Made by a program: the position numbers and the translations under genes. A model generated the notes under the pieces. The model made no database searches, had not been told where the DNA came from, and saw only the letters and a list, made by a program, of their open reading frames with translations. 64,000 bases of DNA from Durusdinium trenchii (lineage: Eukaryota > Sar > Dinophyceae > Suessiales > Symbiodiniaceae): positions 756,411 through 820,410 of the forward strand of contig CAXAMN010021951.1 in NCBI GenBank assembly GCA_963970005.1, read 5' to 3'. Within the stretch, counting starts at the first letter, position 1; each line of letters opens with the position of its first letter. Of this stretch, positions 42,947 to 55,839 are shown in pieces.

Positions 42947-45900
42947 TCACACAGTCACAGAAAGCTGCAAAATCCTGGGAGGCGCCTGGATTGCACTACT
43001 CTGCATGATTGCCAAGGACCCAAAGAGCCCACAGTAGAGGCCTAGTGTGAGCTCCCCACCCAGTACATCTCCTTCTACCCCGAAGCTGGTGGTGAAGTTT
43101 AGCACTGCAAAGCGCATGGCATCCAACAAATAAATGGAGCCCAAAAGCGCAACTGATAGCTCAAGTGTGGCTCCACAAGCAGCCCAGGGAAGATATGGAA
43201 AGACCTGAAAGGCATCACCGAGGCTCTCCCCGAGGCTCCTTGAGACCAGCACTGTGCAGCCATCCTTTCTACCCCACTTGCTGAGAGCCGCGACCACACC
43301 AAGCAAAACGCGGAGCGTGAAGCCACTCAAGCGAGTGAGGATGCACATTGCAAACAAGATTGACAAGTGGAGACCTGGAAAAGCACCAAAGGACCGAGGG
43401 GCAACAACTTCGGGTTCAACGCAAAGCGGAGAGTTTGAGGCTTTCAACACAACTTCTTTACAATGATACCAGTAGTATGACAACCATTGACAAACACTCG
43501 AGACTGACTGGAGACCCCCTTTTGTCAATTGGGTGCACCTGCCAGAGCCAAAGCTAAAGCGATTGGGACAAAAAGCACCAAGGTAGCACAGGTGGAGCGC
43601 CACTGTAGCTGCTGGGGTGAGAGTCCGTGGAAGCGTCGCAAGAGCAAGACTCGGCCAAAGAGAAGCTCAATCGCAAAGCAAGGCAACACGTAAAGCCAAA
43701 TGGCCATGCCATCACGTTCGTACCAATATCCCCAATTTCCGGTGACCACAAGAGAAATGGCGAAGCTGACCAGAATAGAAAAGACAATGGAAACGAAGTG
43801 AGCAAGGGCTAGCAGCCCTGTATCTGCTAGAGCCGCCAAAGTGCCTTTGGGCTCCAAGCAAGCAAGGCACAGGGTGACAGTCAAGGTAGCAATCGTCAAG
43901 AAGCCGTAAAGAACGCCCATTGATGCTGAGGTCAACAGAAGCATTGAAGATGATAGCAGGTCTATGCTGTACGCATCACCGGACAAATCGGACTCGCCAT
44001 TTGCCCAGGAAGCCAAGATTTCTTCATTCCTGGTCAGTGCATTGCTGATTCCCACAAAGTTGTCTCCGTGATGCTGGAGATTACCAGGCATAATGTGTTC
44101 TAGGGTATCATAGACCGTGTGATAGGGACATCGGTCCTCCATCATGTACATGCCTATGCCAGGAATGCCATAAGCAGATCGCAGCCTCACACCATCTGTT
44201 GACATATCTTCCCAGGGTTGGAAATCACGCAAAAGAACGCTGGTGTGTGGATGAACAGCTCCAGCATGGTAAGCGAATGCAGCAACTCTTTCACCTGCAG
44301 GGAGTAGCTTTTGGCAAAGTCTAAGTTGAAAGTGGAAAAAGTTAGATGCAGTTCACAATTAACAGCTCTAAAGTAGCACATACTTCATGTACATATCTGT
44401 CCATGTTCACAATAACTTGCCACATGTTCATTCGTTCCCAATTTGTTAATTCCAAAACTCATCGACAAAGCATCCACAACTGTTCAACATGGCCGAACCC
44501 CGACAAAACATGAAGGACACATCAATTGTAGTGTGAGCAATAGACCTTCAACATCTTCCAACAGCAATTTCGCGCTATCTGAACCAAAAGGTTGGACAGC
44601 CTGAAGGCGCTTTTGGGTACGAATTGCAACAACTGTTCTAACAAATCGTAAAACGAACAACCATTGCACCATAATCACCGCATCTTAGCGTTTTGAGATG
44701 TTTTGAGCTAGGTTCCCCGCACCTGACATCGCATCCCCGAAGACAGCCAAAGCATGACCACGAGATCCACTTTGGTCCATCTGGACAAAGAAGCTGACAT
44801 CAGTTGCCCATGGGCTGTGACTCATGAAGGAGTCAAGGCCTACAAATCCTCTTTCTTCTGCATTGGTCAGCAAAAGAATCACGTCCACCAGTGGGGGCTC
44901 TTGAGCTGTTGCCAAAACACGAAAGGTTTCCAAAACGGCGGCGCAACCCACCCCATCATCAGCCATTCCATCACCCATGGAAGGCAGCGCCCACTCAGAA
45001 TCCGGAACACCATCTGGTACAGCAGAATCAAAATGAGCCGTCAGCAACATGGCCTTCGGGTAGTGTGCGTTGCTCACGCGAAGTCTGGCCGCGATGTAAT
45101 CGAAATAGGATGAGTTTCTGATGACGCTTCCGGTGGATGGCACCTGCAGCTCCACTTGGACCTGTTGAGAAGCATCTGCCTGGATGCGCAGGATCTCATC
45201 CCGAAAAAGGTTGAAGATGGCTATGTTGGGAGACGTTGCTTTGAAGTCACCTCCCGACCATAGTACCGGGTGAGCACCTGCTGAATGGGAAAATAATCGG
45301 AGTGATGAAGCAAACGTCTTAGACTTAGACTCTTTTCTCTTCATCTGTCCTCTATGATTATGCAGAAATGTGAGGGGTGAGCATTGAATGCCCTGGTTGA
45401 CCCGGGTCCATCTTAATATCCCACTAGGCATTTCATGACATTTCAAGCACTCTCGCCTGTCGCCTGTACGCTCAGCAAGATTTTCCTTGCTCGCTCTTCC
45501 GAAAAGGTTGTGCTGTCAGCGGGCTGTGGCGTTGGAAAGGAATTCCGAGACAGGTAAACTGAGAGCACGGCGATCATCCATCCTATGAGCACCAGCAACA
45601 AATAGCCCATGGACCCTCCCTTTGTTGCTCGGGGATCTCTGCTGGTGAAGCGGAGGCAGCAGCAACATCTACCTGATGAGAATTTCATGGCTCTCACACA
45701 AACCCTGTGACTTAACAAAGGACACACGATACAAACAATAGAAATACTGAAATACATATATAGCAATATGAAATAACCTATCCCCATCAACATCAAGCGC
45801 CACCCTACGCAAATCATCCTGGACTAGCTGTCTCTCTTTCAAGACACGCAGGCGTTAAGGTGTCAGAGCGGTAAAAACAATCTTGGAAATATTACATATA

Positions 45901-46160
45901 TATGTATATAGTTTAACTATACATACTTAACATGGTTAAGTTATGTTAAGTTATCCTTATACTGATACTATATTAGTAATTGTATAACAAATTTCAATGA
46001 GGTCATTGATGTTCATTGTGTTCTGTGACCAGGTTGCTGCAATCTGAGGCTTGCACCAATGCCACCTCCCCCGCTTGCAACTGGTCACCGTTCGCAAAGA
46101 ACTGCGCACCTGTCCCCTGCCCCTCCTCAACTTTGCCGTAGAGAACTGGTTCTGCCATGG
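42947..46160 (-). CDS. ERMP1/Fxna-like M28 zinc metallopeptidase, multi-pass membrane protein
   Basis: Exons on the minus strand: about 46160-46035 (MAEPVLYGKVEEGQGTGAQF, cytosolic); about 45677-45465 (Cys-rich RCCCCLRF, then membrane helix GYLLLVLIGWMIAVLSVYL, then SEERARKILLSVQ); about 45281-44700 with the M28 core: AHFDSA (zinc His/Asp), DGMADDGVG (bridging Asp), LTNAEERGFVG (catalytic Glu pair) and FVQMDQSG; about 44297-43530 with RCPYHTVYDTLEHIMPGNLQ (last zinc His) and four membrane helices; and about 43487-42947 with further helices. This order fits endoplasmic reticulum metallopeptidase 1, a lumenal aminopeptidase-like enzyme. Residues for zinc binding and catalysis are present. The exon 2 donor looks like CAG|GC. 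The join of exon 1 to exon 2 is in phase only with a GC donor; otherwise the ATG at 45610 is the start. The C-terminal end is uncertain. Confidence 0.83.
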
Positions 46161-46164
46161 CAAG

Positions 46165-48000
46165 CCTGGGAGATGCCTGAGAATAAGGAGCGCCTACTAG
46201 GCTGGAGAGTGATACATACAAGGACTATTTTATTGTTTCAGTCTTTTGTATCATTCTTGTGCTTCCGCCTCAAAATCTCCTTCAATACACAAACTGGGTG
46301 TTCAAACACACTGAAGTTCAGGGTGTTCGTCTCTCAGGGTCGCAAGGGAACAGCCGTTATATTCATGCATATGAGCGTGTTCAACGACACCCAAGAAATC
46401 TGGCTCATGGACTTGCTGAGTGACTCATTGTGCAATTGGCAAAGCATCTGCAAACCGCAAGGCTATCCGGACTTCAGTTGAAGGCTTGAAGGCTTGAAGT
46501 TCAAAAGCAAACCCGACGTCAAAACCTAATCTTGAGCATCTCTCTCAGGCTCTCGCGGATGTTCGTGACAAAGACCTCAGATCGTCATTTCAATAAACTC
46601 CAGCAAACCAAATGGTGTCAGGCTTGCGAGATCTTGCAAGGACAAGCTAAGCCGGATTTAGAGGAATGTGAAACATATCGAAACATCGAGATTGTGAAAG
46701 GAGTGACCTAGTTGATTCGCTTTGCTTGCCCAAACTTCGACTTTCAATTCCTTGTTTAGGCAGAGTACCCACCGCCGCATGGATCGGCGTGCAGCACCTC
46801 TTGCAAGCAGCTCGCGCCTCGTTGAGCATCCGATTTCTGGTACTTGTTTCCCCAAAAGCTCTACAGTAAAGCATGCAATACATTGCAATACCAATAGGCG
46901 AAAGCAAACAAAAGTCCAAAAGACTCACCAAGGTTGGTCAGATATGTCATGCTCAAATCATTATCTTCCGAGCCCCAAACGAAGGCAATGCACCGTACTC
47001 CTGAGAGAAGGCATTCCCACCTGACCAACGCAACAGAAGCGGAAGATCCACCGTCCAAAACGAGGCAACGACCAGGCAATCTGGCAAAACCAAACAAGAC
47101 TAGTCCGAACAATCAATGTGTCTACTTGAGCCCTCAGCTGGAGGATTTGACTATACTTTGACCTCTTTTTGCCCTCCATGTGCCGCTGCTTTGTGCCTAG
47201 GAGTCGAAGTTCAGTAGCAAGTGTCGTCAAGTTGTGACCTTGATCGAGTCGATCGAGTCAAGGTGAGCCAGTCTCACCAACTGGACCTTACCGTCACATT
47301 CCAATCGTTGAATGGTTACTGATGGTTCCCAGCAATGTTGGACCTAGAAACAACACCGACAAAAACGTCAATAAAGTAATCAATGCAAATACAACAAACA
47401 CAATTCCACCGCGCCGTGCTGATCATCGCTAGCACATCTGACCACATGTTTTGCTCCTGCTTACAGCAGCGCTGTTTTCAAGTGTCTTTGGCCAAAGATC
47501 AACAATGCCAGCTTCTCCGCGAAGGAGGTCAACATACGGTAAAGCACATGTTGAAAGCTTTGCGCATCATATAGCAGCTTCAATTGTTCATCAAACGCCT
47601 AAAGGTCTGATGTTGATATTATGATATATTATGCACAGTATATTACCACAAGTTGGATGTCTATGGGCTCATGGAAGCTGGGACTCTGTCAACTAGCTCC
47701 ATGGAGCCCGAAATACACGCGACAAACATCCTTCTCTGCTGTAAGGAGGTGCAGTCCCGTGAGAAAACCTACCAGCCACAAAGCCGGCCTTGGCCGAGGT
47801 GACTTTTCTACATGGCTGTACAGATTGCGCATGCTGCTTGTGCTTAAAGCAACGTGGATGTGGGCGAAGCTCCGTGGTTTCATCCGGTCTCATCCAACCA
47901 ATGCAGTCCAACGCTTATCATTCATTGTGGCAAATTACCACATTGACGGCTCCCAGATTGACACCACATGCAAGCTTTCAGGCTGCTCACACTTGAACAC
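46165..48000. other. No confident gene
   Basis: A minus-strand stretch at about 47020-46929 (WECLLSGVRCIAFVWGSED) lies between an acceptor-like GGTCAG and a donor-like CTTG|GTGAGT, but no other exon supports it. The remainder holds only short ORFs. Confidence 0.3.
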
Positions 48001-48003
48001 TGT

Positions 48004-49715
48004 TCTTAAACTCCATCGCTAGTTTCTTCTCAGCTTTCTCGGCCAACTCTTCTGCCTCTGGCAAAGCTCAAACAGCTCTCAGCTGACAATTCAATCCTGC
48101 GAGTAACCTAGAAGCCCACAGATGGGTGGAAGGTTGGAACATGTTAGAACTTCAAGGAGACAAATTATATGATAGAGCAGAAGAGGCCTTTTTCTCCAAA
48201 CCAGCTTTCTTTAGCTGATCATAAGCCAACTCGGCCTGTCCAGGAAATTTGCGTCGTGCAGATTGGCTTTGTAACTCGGACAAAATCCAGACAAAATATC
48301 CAGGCCTTCTGGGCCAGGTCGCTGCCACCCTGCTGTTGCAAAGCAGCCTTCAGAAGACCCTTTGCCTCATGGAGCTTGATCAACTTTAGCTTGGTCTGAG
48401 TTACATAAAGTGAACATTGTTGTGGCGACCAGTTGATATGCTCACATTGGCACCTGAGGGACGCTCTTCTCCACTTGATCAGAGGCCATCTTGGCCTCAG
48501 AAATTTTCTCCATCGTGTCTTGGTGTGGCAAATCAGATACGACAAAGGTCAAGTTCCGAGCAATCTTCAGGCCAGTGCTCTGCAGATCCTTCCCGTCAAA
48601 TAGTGCCAAACTAGCCAACCTATTTGCTCTTGCGCTCAACTAGCTAGCAAGTCTCCCGCAAAAAGGCAGCACCGAGATTTGTGTGTTGGATATGAGTGAG
48701 ATTTGGAAGGTCTTGGAAGTCCTGATCCTGCCCGCTCAGAAGCTTCTCCGCTTTGCCCATGAGCAATTGCGCTTTCCTCTTCGTGTCCTGTGGCGAAGGG
48801 ACCTTTTCCCACGGGAAGTCAAAGAGATGAGCGCTGAGAGTCGTTTCAGTGATAATGTTCAAAGTATTTCAGAGTGTACATCGAAACTTCACACTTCTTT
48901 GGGTGGGAAATCTACCTGTTGCCTGTCCTCGTTAGTATTCTTGTCCCACAAGTGCTGGAGGTTCTTGACGAACTCCTTAAGCACTGAAGCTTTGCTCGCT
49001 TTTAGTCCACTCGAATCCATTCAAACCGTCAAACATCGTCAAACCCTTCGGCCCCTGGAGGTGTTTCTTCTTGAGGGAGGTAAGGGGTACACCGGCCTAG
49101 GCCGAGACGTGCGGGGTTTAAAACAGGCTAGCTAGTAATGAGGGGATCTGAGGGCTGTCTAGCAAGCACCAGTTCAGGTTCTTCAAGCAAGCTCCCCCTG
49201 TCTGAGGCGGGGGGGGGGGCTCTTGCTTGAACTCTGCACACGATGGAATCGTAGTCTTCCAGAATCTCTCATGTGAGCCCTCATGTGTCTACCTGATTCT
49301 GCAAGAATCTATTTCTGCATTGACATTGAGCTTTCCCTGTGTCTACTCGCATTCTGTTTTCTGCTAGCAGCTGTTGCACCTTCCTTCAGCTCGTGCGTGT
49401 CTTGATGCTCAAACCTTGGCGATCAAACCAAATGCACTGTCGGACGAAAAAGAATAAGAACCTGTCCTGTCCTTTCTCCCTACAGTATATACTTTTGGAT
49501 TCTATTTTAAGACTTCGATTTGAACTTCTATACTTTTGTGTCCTCTATTGAACTTTATTTAGACTTATGATGTGTTCTTTCTTCCTCCCCTTTCAATTGA
49601 TACTTTTTGAATCTTTTTGACCTGGACACCTTGGCCTGCTTGCCAAGTCACGCAGTCTTCGCCTTTTCAGCAAGCTTTTGAGCATCATTCTGCAATTCAG
49701 CCTCAGCTCACCAAT
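48004..49715 (-). CDS. Possible multi-exon coiled-coil protein, family unknown
   Basis: Minus-strand exon candidates in order: about 49710-49655 (AEAELQNDAQKLAEKAKT); about 48997-48917 (ASVLKEFVKNLQHLWDKNTN, ending before GTAGAT); about 48835-48690 (FDFPWEKVPSPQDTKRKAQL, then LMGKAEKLLSGQDQ); about 48620-48450 (DGKDLQSTGLKIARNLTFVV); about 48405-48280 (KLIKLHEAKGLLKAALQQQG); about 48222-48168 (AELAYDQLKKAGLEKKASSA); and about 48070-48004 (EAEELAEKAEKKLAMEFKN). Most are preceded by CAG on the minus strand and are charged and helical. Similar AE(A/E)L...LAEKA starts at both ends hint at internal repetition. No known domain is recognised; exon linkage is inference. Confidence 0.42.
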
Positions 49716-49962
49716 TAATTAATCTTCAATACAACTTTATGTTTGGCTTGAACAAGCACCAAAGTCAATGGTCCGGTCAGTCCCGTATGCACTTGTTTTG
49801 GACCTTCGCACTCAAAGTCAAACGTCTTCAACCCCTCTCTCAAACAAGATCGAACAGGTCAAACCCTTTTGAACAACTATGAAAACATCATAAAACATCA
49901 TTTGCCAATTCTTGGTTTTTCGTCCCCAACAGGCCGACGCATCCAGTGCCCACTTACTCATG

Positions 49963-50045
49963 TCAGGCCACGCCAGCCGGAGATGATGCAGCTTCCCTGG
50001 CCATATCAAAGGCGCTCTTCAGGCCACCACTAATTTGTGCGGGAA
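49963..50045 (-). CDS. Possible terminal exon of an unknown gene
   Basis: After CCAG the minus strand reads VPAQISGGLKSAFDMAREAA, then SSPAGVA and a stop. It is short but has clean borders. It could be the last exon of a gene further right, or an upstream part of the coiled-coil set. Confidence 0.28.
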
Positions 50046-50770
50046 CCTGGCACCAGAAACATGCTGTTTCTGTCTCCGCATCCTTCTCTGGCGGCTTCGC
50101 ACATGCATAGAGGTAATATGTATATATATATATAATGCAATTATGTCAGGCATTGAAAGATCATTCTATGCACAACAACAAAATGATTGGCAATGCGAGT
50201 ATTGTCGTGGGGTATCGTAGGGTCCATGACGCACTTGGCCACTCTGCAAGAACGTCGCGTCTTGTCAAGTTTACAGCAGTACGTATTAGACAAAACCACG
50301 ACAATCTGGGGCTAATGCACCAGTCAATGCCCGCAACTGTCAGGCATCTGACAATCTCATCTGAATCTACCGCACCTCGATGTGCATCTGGGGTCGCATA
50401 GGCATTCCCATCATAGCAGGTTCAGCACGCATTTGCATTGGCCGATGGAAGACCATGGGGCGCTCCATCATTGGGTGATAGACCTGTAGCAGATTTCTAT
50501 GAAGTACCTCAAGTGGAAAGACTCATTAAGCTGAGGCGCCATAGAATGTTGGGGAAGCTGACAAAGCCTGGAGCGGTTCAGCCGTCCCAAACCCAACTGT
50601 TCATCTGTGCGGTGCGACTCTTGCTTTGCCTCTCATAAACCCAATATTATCAAAATTACAACTTCCAAAGAAACATACAACAAAAGATGAGATCTGGAAG
50701 AGTAATTAGGAGGCTGCGTACACTCGAAGGATGCAACTGGATCACTCTGTATGACAGGGCATAGTGATGG

Positions 50771-51784
50771 TCATGACAGAAGAAGTAATGAGCTGTCCTC
50801 CGCAGCAACCAGAACAGGTTGAAAGGCCCTCAAGCGAAATTCCAAATAGAGGAAATCCGCGGGTGGATGGGTGGTGGTGTATGCCTTGTCTTGGCCATAG
50901 ACATAGCCCCATTTTGTGAGCTGTCTGGCTATTCTTGGATTGGTACGTCTGTGCCGAAATGAAAATGGCTCATATCCCAAAGACCAAGCAATATTGCCAA
51001 AGGTCCCCAAACTAGCCTACCACAGCAAAACCTCAAGACAACTCCAAAAGCGTACAGTAAGATTGCCTAAACGTTACAGATTGACGAGGGCCAGACCCAT
51101 GTTCGCTCTAGAATCAGGAGTCTTGCAGGTTTGGATCGGCGGGCAAACAACTTGGCGAAGCAACGCAAAATGGCCAAACATGGTGTGAGAGCCTTGTTTT
51201 CATTGTAGCTCTTCCAGTTGGCTTCAGTCCCCCTAGGTTGGCTGACTGGAGGTTCAAATCATTTGAACCAAACAGACATGCTTAGATTAGACTAATTGTG
51301 TGGCACATAATTATTTTGGCGCATTGGGACCAAACGCGTGCGAAGGTTTGTTCTATGCCTTTGCGCTTGTTGCCTGCGCAATACTGATTGCGGAAAACGA
51401 ATTTGTTATTCCTGCTCAATATTGAAATGCTCCCAGACCATGTGCACAAAGTACCATTCCAAACTTTGCCGCCAGGCTGGTACCCAACCTCCGCACTTCC
51501 TGCAGCAAACCATTGAAGCCCCATAATATATCATAATTCTCACCGTCACATTCTACTGCAAAGAAGGCTGCGGGCGAAAGCCTATGCCTAGGCTTGAGAG
51601 CATCCCCTTGCGATGGGGTTGTTTCCAGACTGTATGCAAAGTGTTCAGTTGTTATACTAATTATATACATCAATTTAGAATTTCCTTGCATCCAAAAACT
51701 GCTTGCACCAAATCCAGTTTTTGGTTTGTGTAAAAGCTCTTCATCCCGCGAATCCGATGGAAGGTCCGAATAGGGACTCTGCAA
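50771..51784 (-). CDS. Isolated minus-strand exon candidates, family unknown
   Basis: Three stretches look coding: about 51784-51690 (SDLPSDSRDEELLHKPKTGF), about 51630-51553 (KPRHRLSPAAFFAVECD, ending at GTGAGA), and about 50965-50790 (RIARQLTKWGYVYGQDKAYT, then PPADFLYLEFRLRAFQPVL). They may belong to one gene, perhaps with 53413-53242 (FKAIRFIQELQVAQRCFNDL, then HSGPVQARSLCNLLRHALV) as an upstream exon. I cannot name a family. Confidence 0.3.
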
Positions 51785-52045
51785 ACTCCCGTACTAAAAG
51801 ATACACAAGCCAAGGCACGCGGGCGATAGATGTGAAATACGACAGAAAGCGTGGGAGATTCGGTTTACCGTTGACATGTTGTCACATGTTGTCACCATGT
51901 TTGCAGCCTCTTCCGAGACAGCCCAATTCAGCCCTATGGCCTGGCTAGCCTTTGAAACCATGGCTGCGACTGCATCCAGGCCTCCAACAAGGAAATAGTC
52001 AGTCTATGCTTGACCATGTGAGGCCAACGAGAACGAGATGTTTAT

Positions 52046-52180
52046 AAGTTTCCCTAAAAATCTAGGAACCACATGAATAGTGCGAGTGCTTCTTCAAGGA
52101 AGCGTGAGCTATCCTGCGTCCAGTTACTAGAAGCTAACTAGTTGCCCTTACTTAATCAAGTAGGCACCTTCTTGATTAAG
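52046..52180. repeat. Short dispersed repeat with terminal hairpin, copy B
   Basis: Begins AAGTTTCCCTAAAAAT like 34017 and ends with a perfect 10-bp inverted repeat, CTTAATCAAG / CTTGATTAAG, around TAGGCACCTT (52151-52180). The middle differs from copy A by an insertion of about 30 bases. Confidence 0.75.
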
Positions 52181-53879
52181 CCTTGCTGCCTTGTGACCAC
52201 CCTGCATCTCCCTCTTGATGAATTCACACTTCCTGCTGCCAAGCTCCTGAAATCAACAGCGCAACACTTCTTCCGGTCAGTCGGGACCGACTTCGGAATA
52301 TGGCAGCACAGTTCGCAGACCTACGACTGGAATTTGACTTACTATAAAGTATATGGACTCTATAGACAGCTCTTCTTGGGTTTGCTGCTCTGAACCAACT
52401 TGGTCCATTGCTACTAGGGGCTCCTGACCTTACTACTAGTAGCGATGCCCTTTGCTCCTAGTAGCGTCCTTGAGACAATATCAACATGACAATTGCAATG
52501 TTGAATAGCCCTGCAATATCTGGAGACAATGAAGACGTAACCTGTCCTGACTGGCCACAAGCCCAACAAAGAATACAAGCACCGTGAAGCTCTGCATTCC
52601 TCTTCAGACTGGCACGAACGGTAACAATAACAGCATCCCAACATCGGTAAGCAAGCAAAGGCAAGCCAGACGCAACACAGTGAAAAGCAAAAAAAAACAA
52701 ACAAGTGTGCCCAGGGCTGGTTCCTGTCCTGCCACTTTGGTGTCCAAAATAAGGAGAAACCTTGAGTATTGAAATGCCTTCGGCAGTTACAATCTCCGAT
52801 TTATGGTGCGGACCGGGCGCATGCGCTGACACCAGACCTACGAGTAGTTCAATCGCTTGATTTGGCTCTGGTCACGGCCACGGTGCCATTACGGTCACGG
52901 TGCCATTCTCTTGAAAAGGAGTGTTATGGATTGTTTGATTTCGCGATTCCGCATCTCCCACCGAAGTGCTCAGGGTCTGGATCGCTCTGACTAAGCTACA
53001 CGACCGCTCACCACACTGGCATCTCTCAACTTCCACTCCTGGAGTATCAGCATCATTCAGATTCATTCAGTATCAACTCTCTCGCTCTACTCTTTCGTGA
53101 TTTAGCTTGCCAACACCGCGCTCCTCCGGTTGACATGCTTCTGAACGCTCCTCGACAAGTAGTGCTGCCACGGTAAGTTCTAGAACAAAACGTTTTTTGT
53201 TTTTGGAAGCTCTTTGGACAATTAGACCACCCAGCAAACAATACTATGATGCGACCTCCACGAACTCACCATGGACCAAAGCGTGGCGTAGAAGGTTGCA
53301 GAGTGACCTCGCTTGAACTGGGCCGCTGTGGAGATCATTAAAGCACCGCTGGGCCACCTGCAGTTCTTGAATGAATCGAATAGCTTTGAAGGAATCGTTG
53401 TTTCCCAGGAACAAACATGAACAAACAACATTTTTGGATGAAGAGACTATTCTTGCCATTCTATGTCCATGACTGGTTGGGCAGGGAGGTGGTGATCCAA
53501 TCCAAGGTTCCCTGACGTGCCCCCTCCGCGCCGGAGATGTTGGAACCTCAGACTGTCTCAACACCGCATAATGCGAGGATCCGGTGTATGGTAAACGGGT
53601 TAGCTGTCAGTGCCAAGGTGAAAGATCGCGAACGAATCCTTCGCAAATTGTTCCATGCGGTTCCTAGAGGTTGCCAAAACACACACACAAGAAACGAAAA
53701 GGAGAAAACCACATAAACAACACATGCCTTGGTCCTGGACCAAAGCATTCCTCGCCCACGGCGCCACCACTCCTGTGCTCCATAATGCCATGGGGTTCGG
53801 GGCGCTCAGCTTTCCAGCGTTGCGCACATCGTCCACACGCAAGATTTGGCGATTCCAAAAACTGACAACATGACAGCTA

Positions 53880-55730
53880 TCATGAGCCTCCAACCTAATA
53901 GCAATGGCCTCCAACCTACAAGCAATGGCCTCCAACCTAATAGCAATGGCCTCCAACCTAATAGCAATGGCCTCCAACCTACAAGCAATGGCCTCCAACC
54001 TACTAGCAATGGCCTCCAACCCAATAGCAATGGCCTCCAACCTAATAGCAATTGCCTCCAACCTACAAGTAATGGCCTCCAACCTAATAGCAATGGCCTC
54101 CAACCTAATAGCAATGGCCTCCAANNNNNNNNNNNNNNNNNNNNNNNNNNNNNNNNNNNNNNNNNNNNNNNNNNNNNNNNNNNNNNNNNNNNNNNNNNNN
54201 NNNNNNNNNNNNNNNNNNNNNNNNNNNNNNNNNNNNNNNNNNNNNNNNNNNNNNNNNNNNNNNNNNNNNNNNNNNNNNNNNNNNNNNNNNNNNNNNNNNN
54301 NNNNNNNNNNNNNNNNNNNNNNNNNNNNNNNNNNNNNNNNNNNNNNNNNNNNNNNNNNNNNNNNNNNNNNNNNNNNNNNNNNNNNNNNNNNNNNNNNNNN
54401 NNNNNNNNNNNNNNNNNNNNNNNNNNNNNNNNNNNNNNNNNNNNNNNNNNNNNNNNNNNNNNNNNNNNNNNNNNNNNNNNNNNNNNNNNNNNNNNNNNNN
54501 NNNNNNNNNNNNNNNNNNNNNNNNNNNNNNNNNNNNNNNNNNNNNNNNNNNNNNNNNNNNNNNNNNNNNNNNNNNNNNNNNNNNNNNNNNNNNNNNNNNN
54601 NNNNNNNNNNNNNNNNNNNNNNNNNNNNNNNNNNNNNNNNNNNNNNNNNNNNNNNNNNNNNNNNNNNNNNNNNNNNNNNNNNNNNNNNNNNNNNNNNNNN
54701 NNNNNNNNNNNNNNNNNNNNNNNNNNNNNNNNNNNNNNNNNNNNNNNNNNNNNNNNNNNNNNNNNNNNNNNNNNNNNNNNNNNNNNNNNNNNNNNNNNNN
54801 NNNNNNNNNNNNNNNNNNNNNNNNNNNNNNNNNNNNNNNNNNNNNNNNNNNNNNNNNNNNNNNNNNNNNNNNNNNNNNNNNNNNNNNNNNNNNNNNNNNN
54901 NNNNNNNNNNNNNNNNNNNNNNNNNNNNNNNNNNNNNNNNNNNNNNNNNNNNNNNNNNNNNNNNNNNNNNNNNNNNNNNNNNNNNNNNNNNNNNNNNNNN
55001 NNNNNNNNNNNNNNNNNNNNNNNNNTACAAGCAATAGCGTCCAACCTAATAGCAATGGCCTCCAACCTACAACCAATGGCCTCCAACCTTTTCGCCAGGC
55101 CTCCGACCTACAAGCAATGGCCCCCAACCTACAAGCAATGGCCTCCAACCTACAAGCAATGGCCTCCAACCTACAAGCAAGGGCCTCCAACCTACAAGCA
55201 ATGGCCTCCAACCTAATAGCAATGGCCTCCAAACTACAAGCAATGGCCTCCAACCTACAAGCAATGGCCTCCAACCTCCAACCTACAAGCAATGGCCCCC
55301 AACCTAATAGCAATGCCCTCCAACCTACAAGCAATGGCCTCCAACCTACAAGCCATGGCCTCCGAACCTAATAGCAATGGCCTCCAACCTACAAGCAATG
55401 GCCTCCAACCTCCAACCTACAAGCAATGGCCCCCAATCTAATAGCAATGGCCTCCAACCTACAAGTAATGGCCTCCAACCTAATAGCAATGGCCTCCAAC
55501 CTACAAGCAATTGCCTCCGACCTACAAGCAATGGCCTCCAACCTACAAGCAATGGCCTCCAACCTAATAGCAATGGCCTCCAACCTACAAGCAATGGCCC
55601 CCAACCTAATAACAATGGCCTCCAACCTACAAGCACTGGCCTCCCACCTAATAGCAATGGCCTCCAACCTGCAAGCAATGGCATCCAACCTAACAGCAAT
55701 GGCCTTCCCCCTACAAGCAATGGCTTTTCC
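53880..55730. repeat. Large 21-bp minisatellite array with assembly gap
   Basis: Head-to-tail 21-base units made of CCTCCAACCTA plus ATAGCAATGG or CAAGCAATGG, about 12 before and 33 after a gap of 901 N (54125-55025). The two unit types alternate irregularly. Because 21 is a multiple of three and the unit has no stop in several frames, long spurious ORFs appear on both strands (for example MASNLQ or LEAIAIR repeats). The array ends about 100 bases from the stop codon of LINE element B. Confidence 0.95.
54125..55025. other. Assembly gap (901 N)
   Basis: Run of N inside the 21-bp minisatellite array. The real array length is unknown, and long ORFs across it are artificial. Confidence 1.
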
Positions 55731-55839
55731 TTGCATAAAGGCCCCTCCCTGGCACAGGTGGCGGGAGAGGGTCTGAAGACGGCTACAGTGAAAAGTCTGC
55801 AAAAGGAGAAGAGGACCAGGAAGTGCAGGGTGACGACCA

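Noticed and set aside
51190-51275. Possible tRNA/SINE head (GTAGCTCTTCCAGTTGGC ... GGTTCAAATC)
   Set aside because: The box sequences look promising, but I could not pair the stems, and no poly-A or repeat tail follows.
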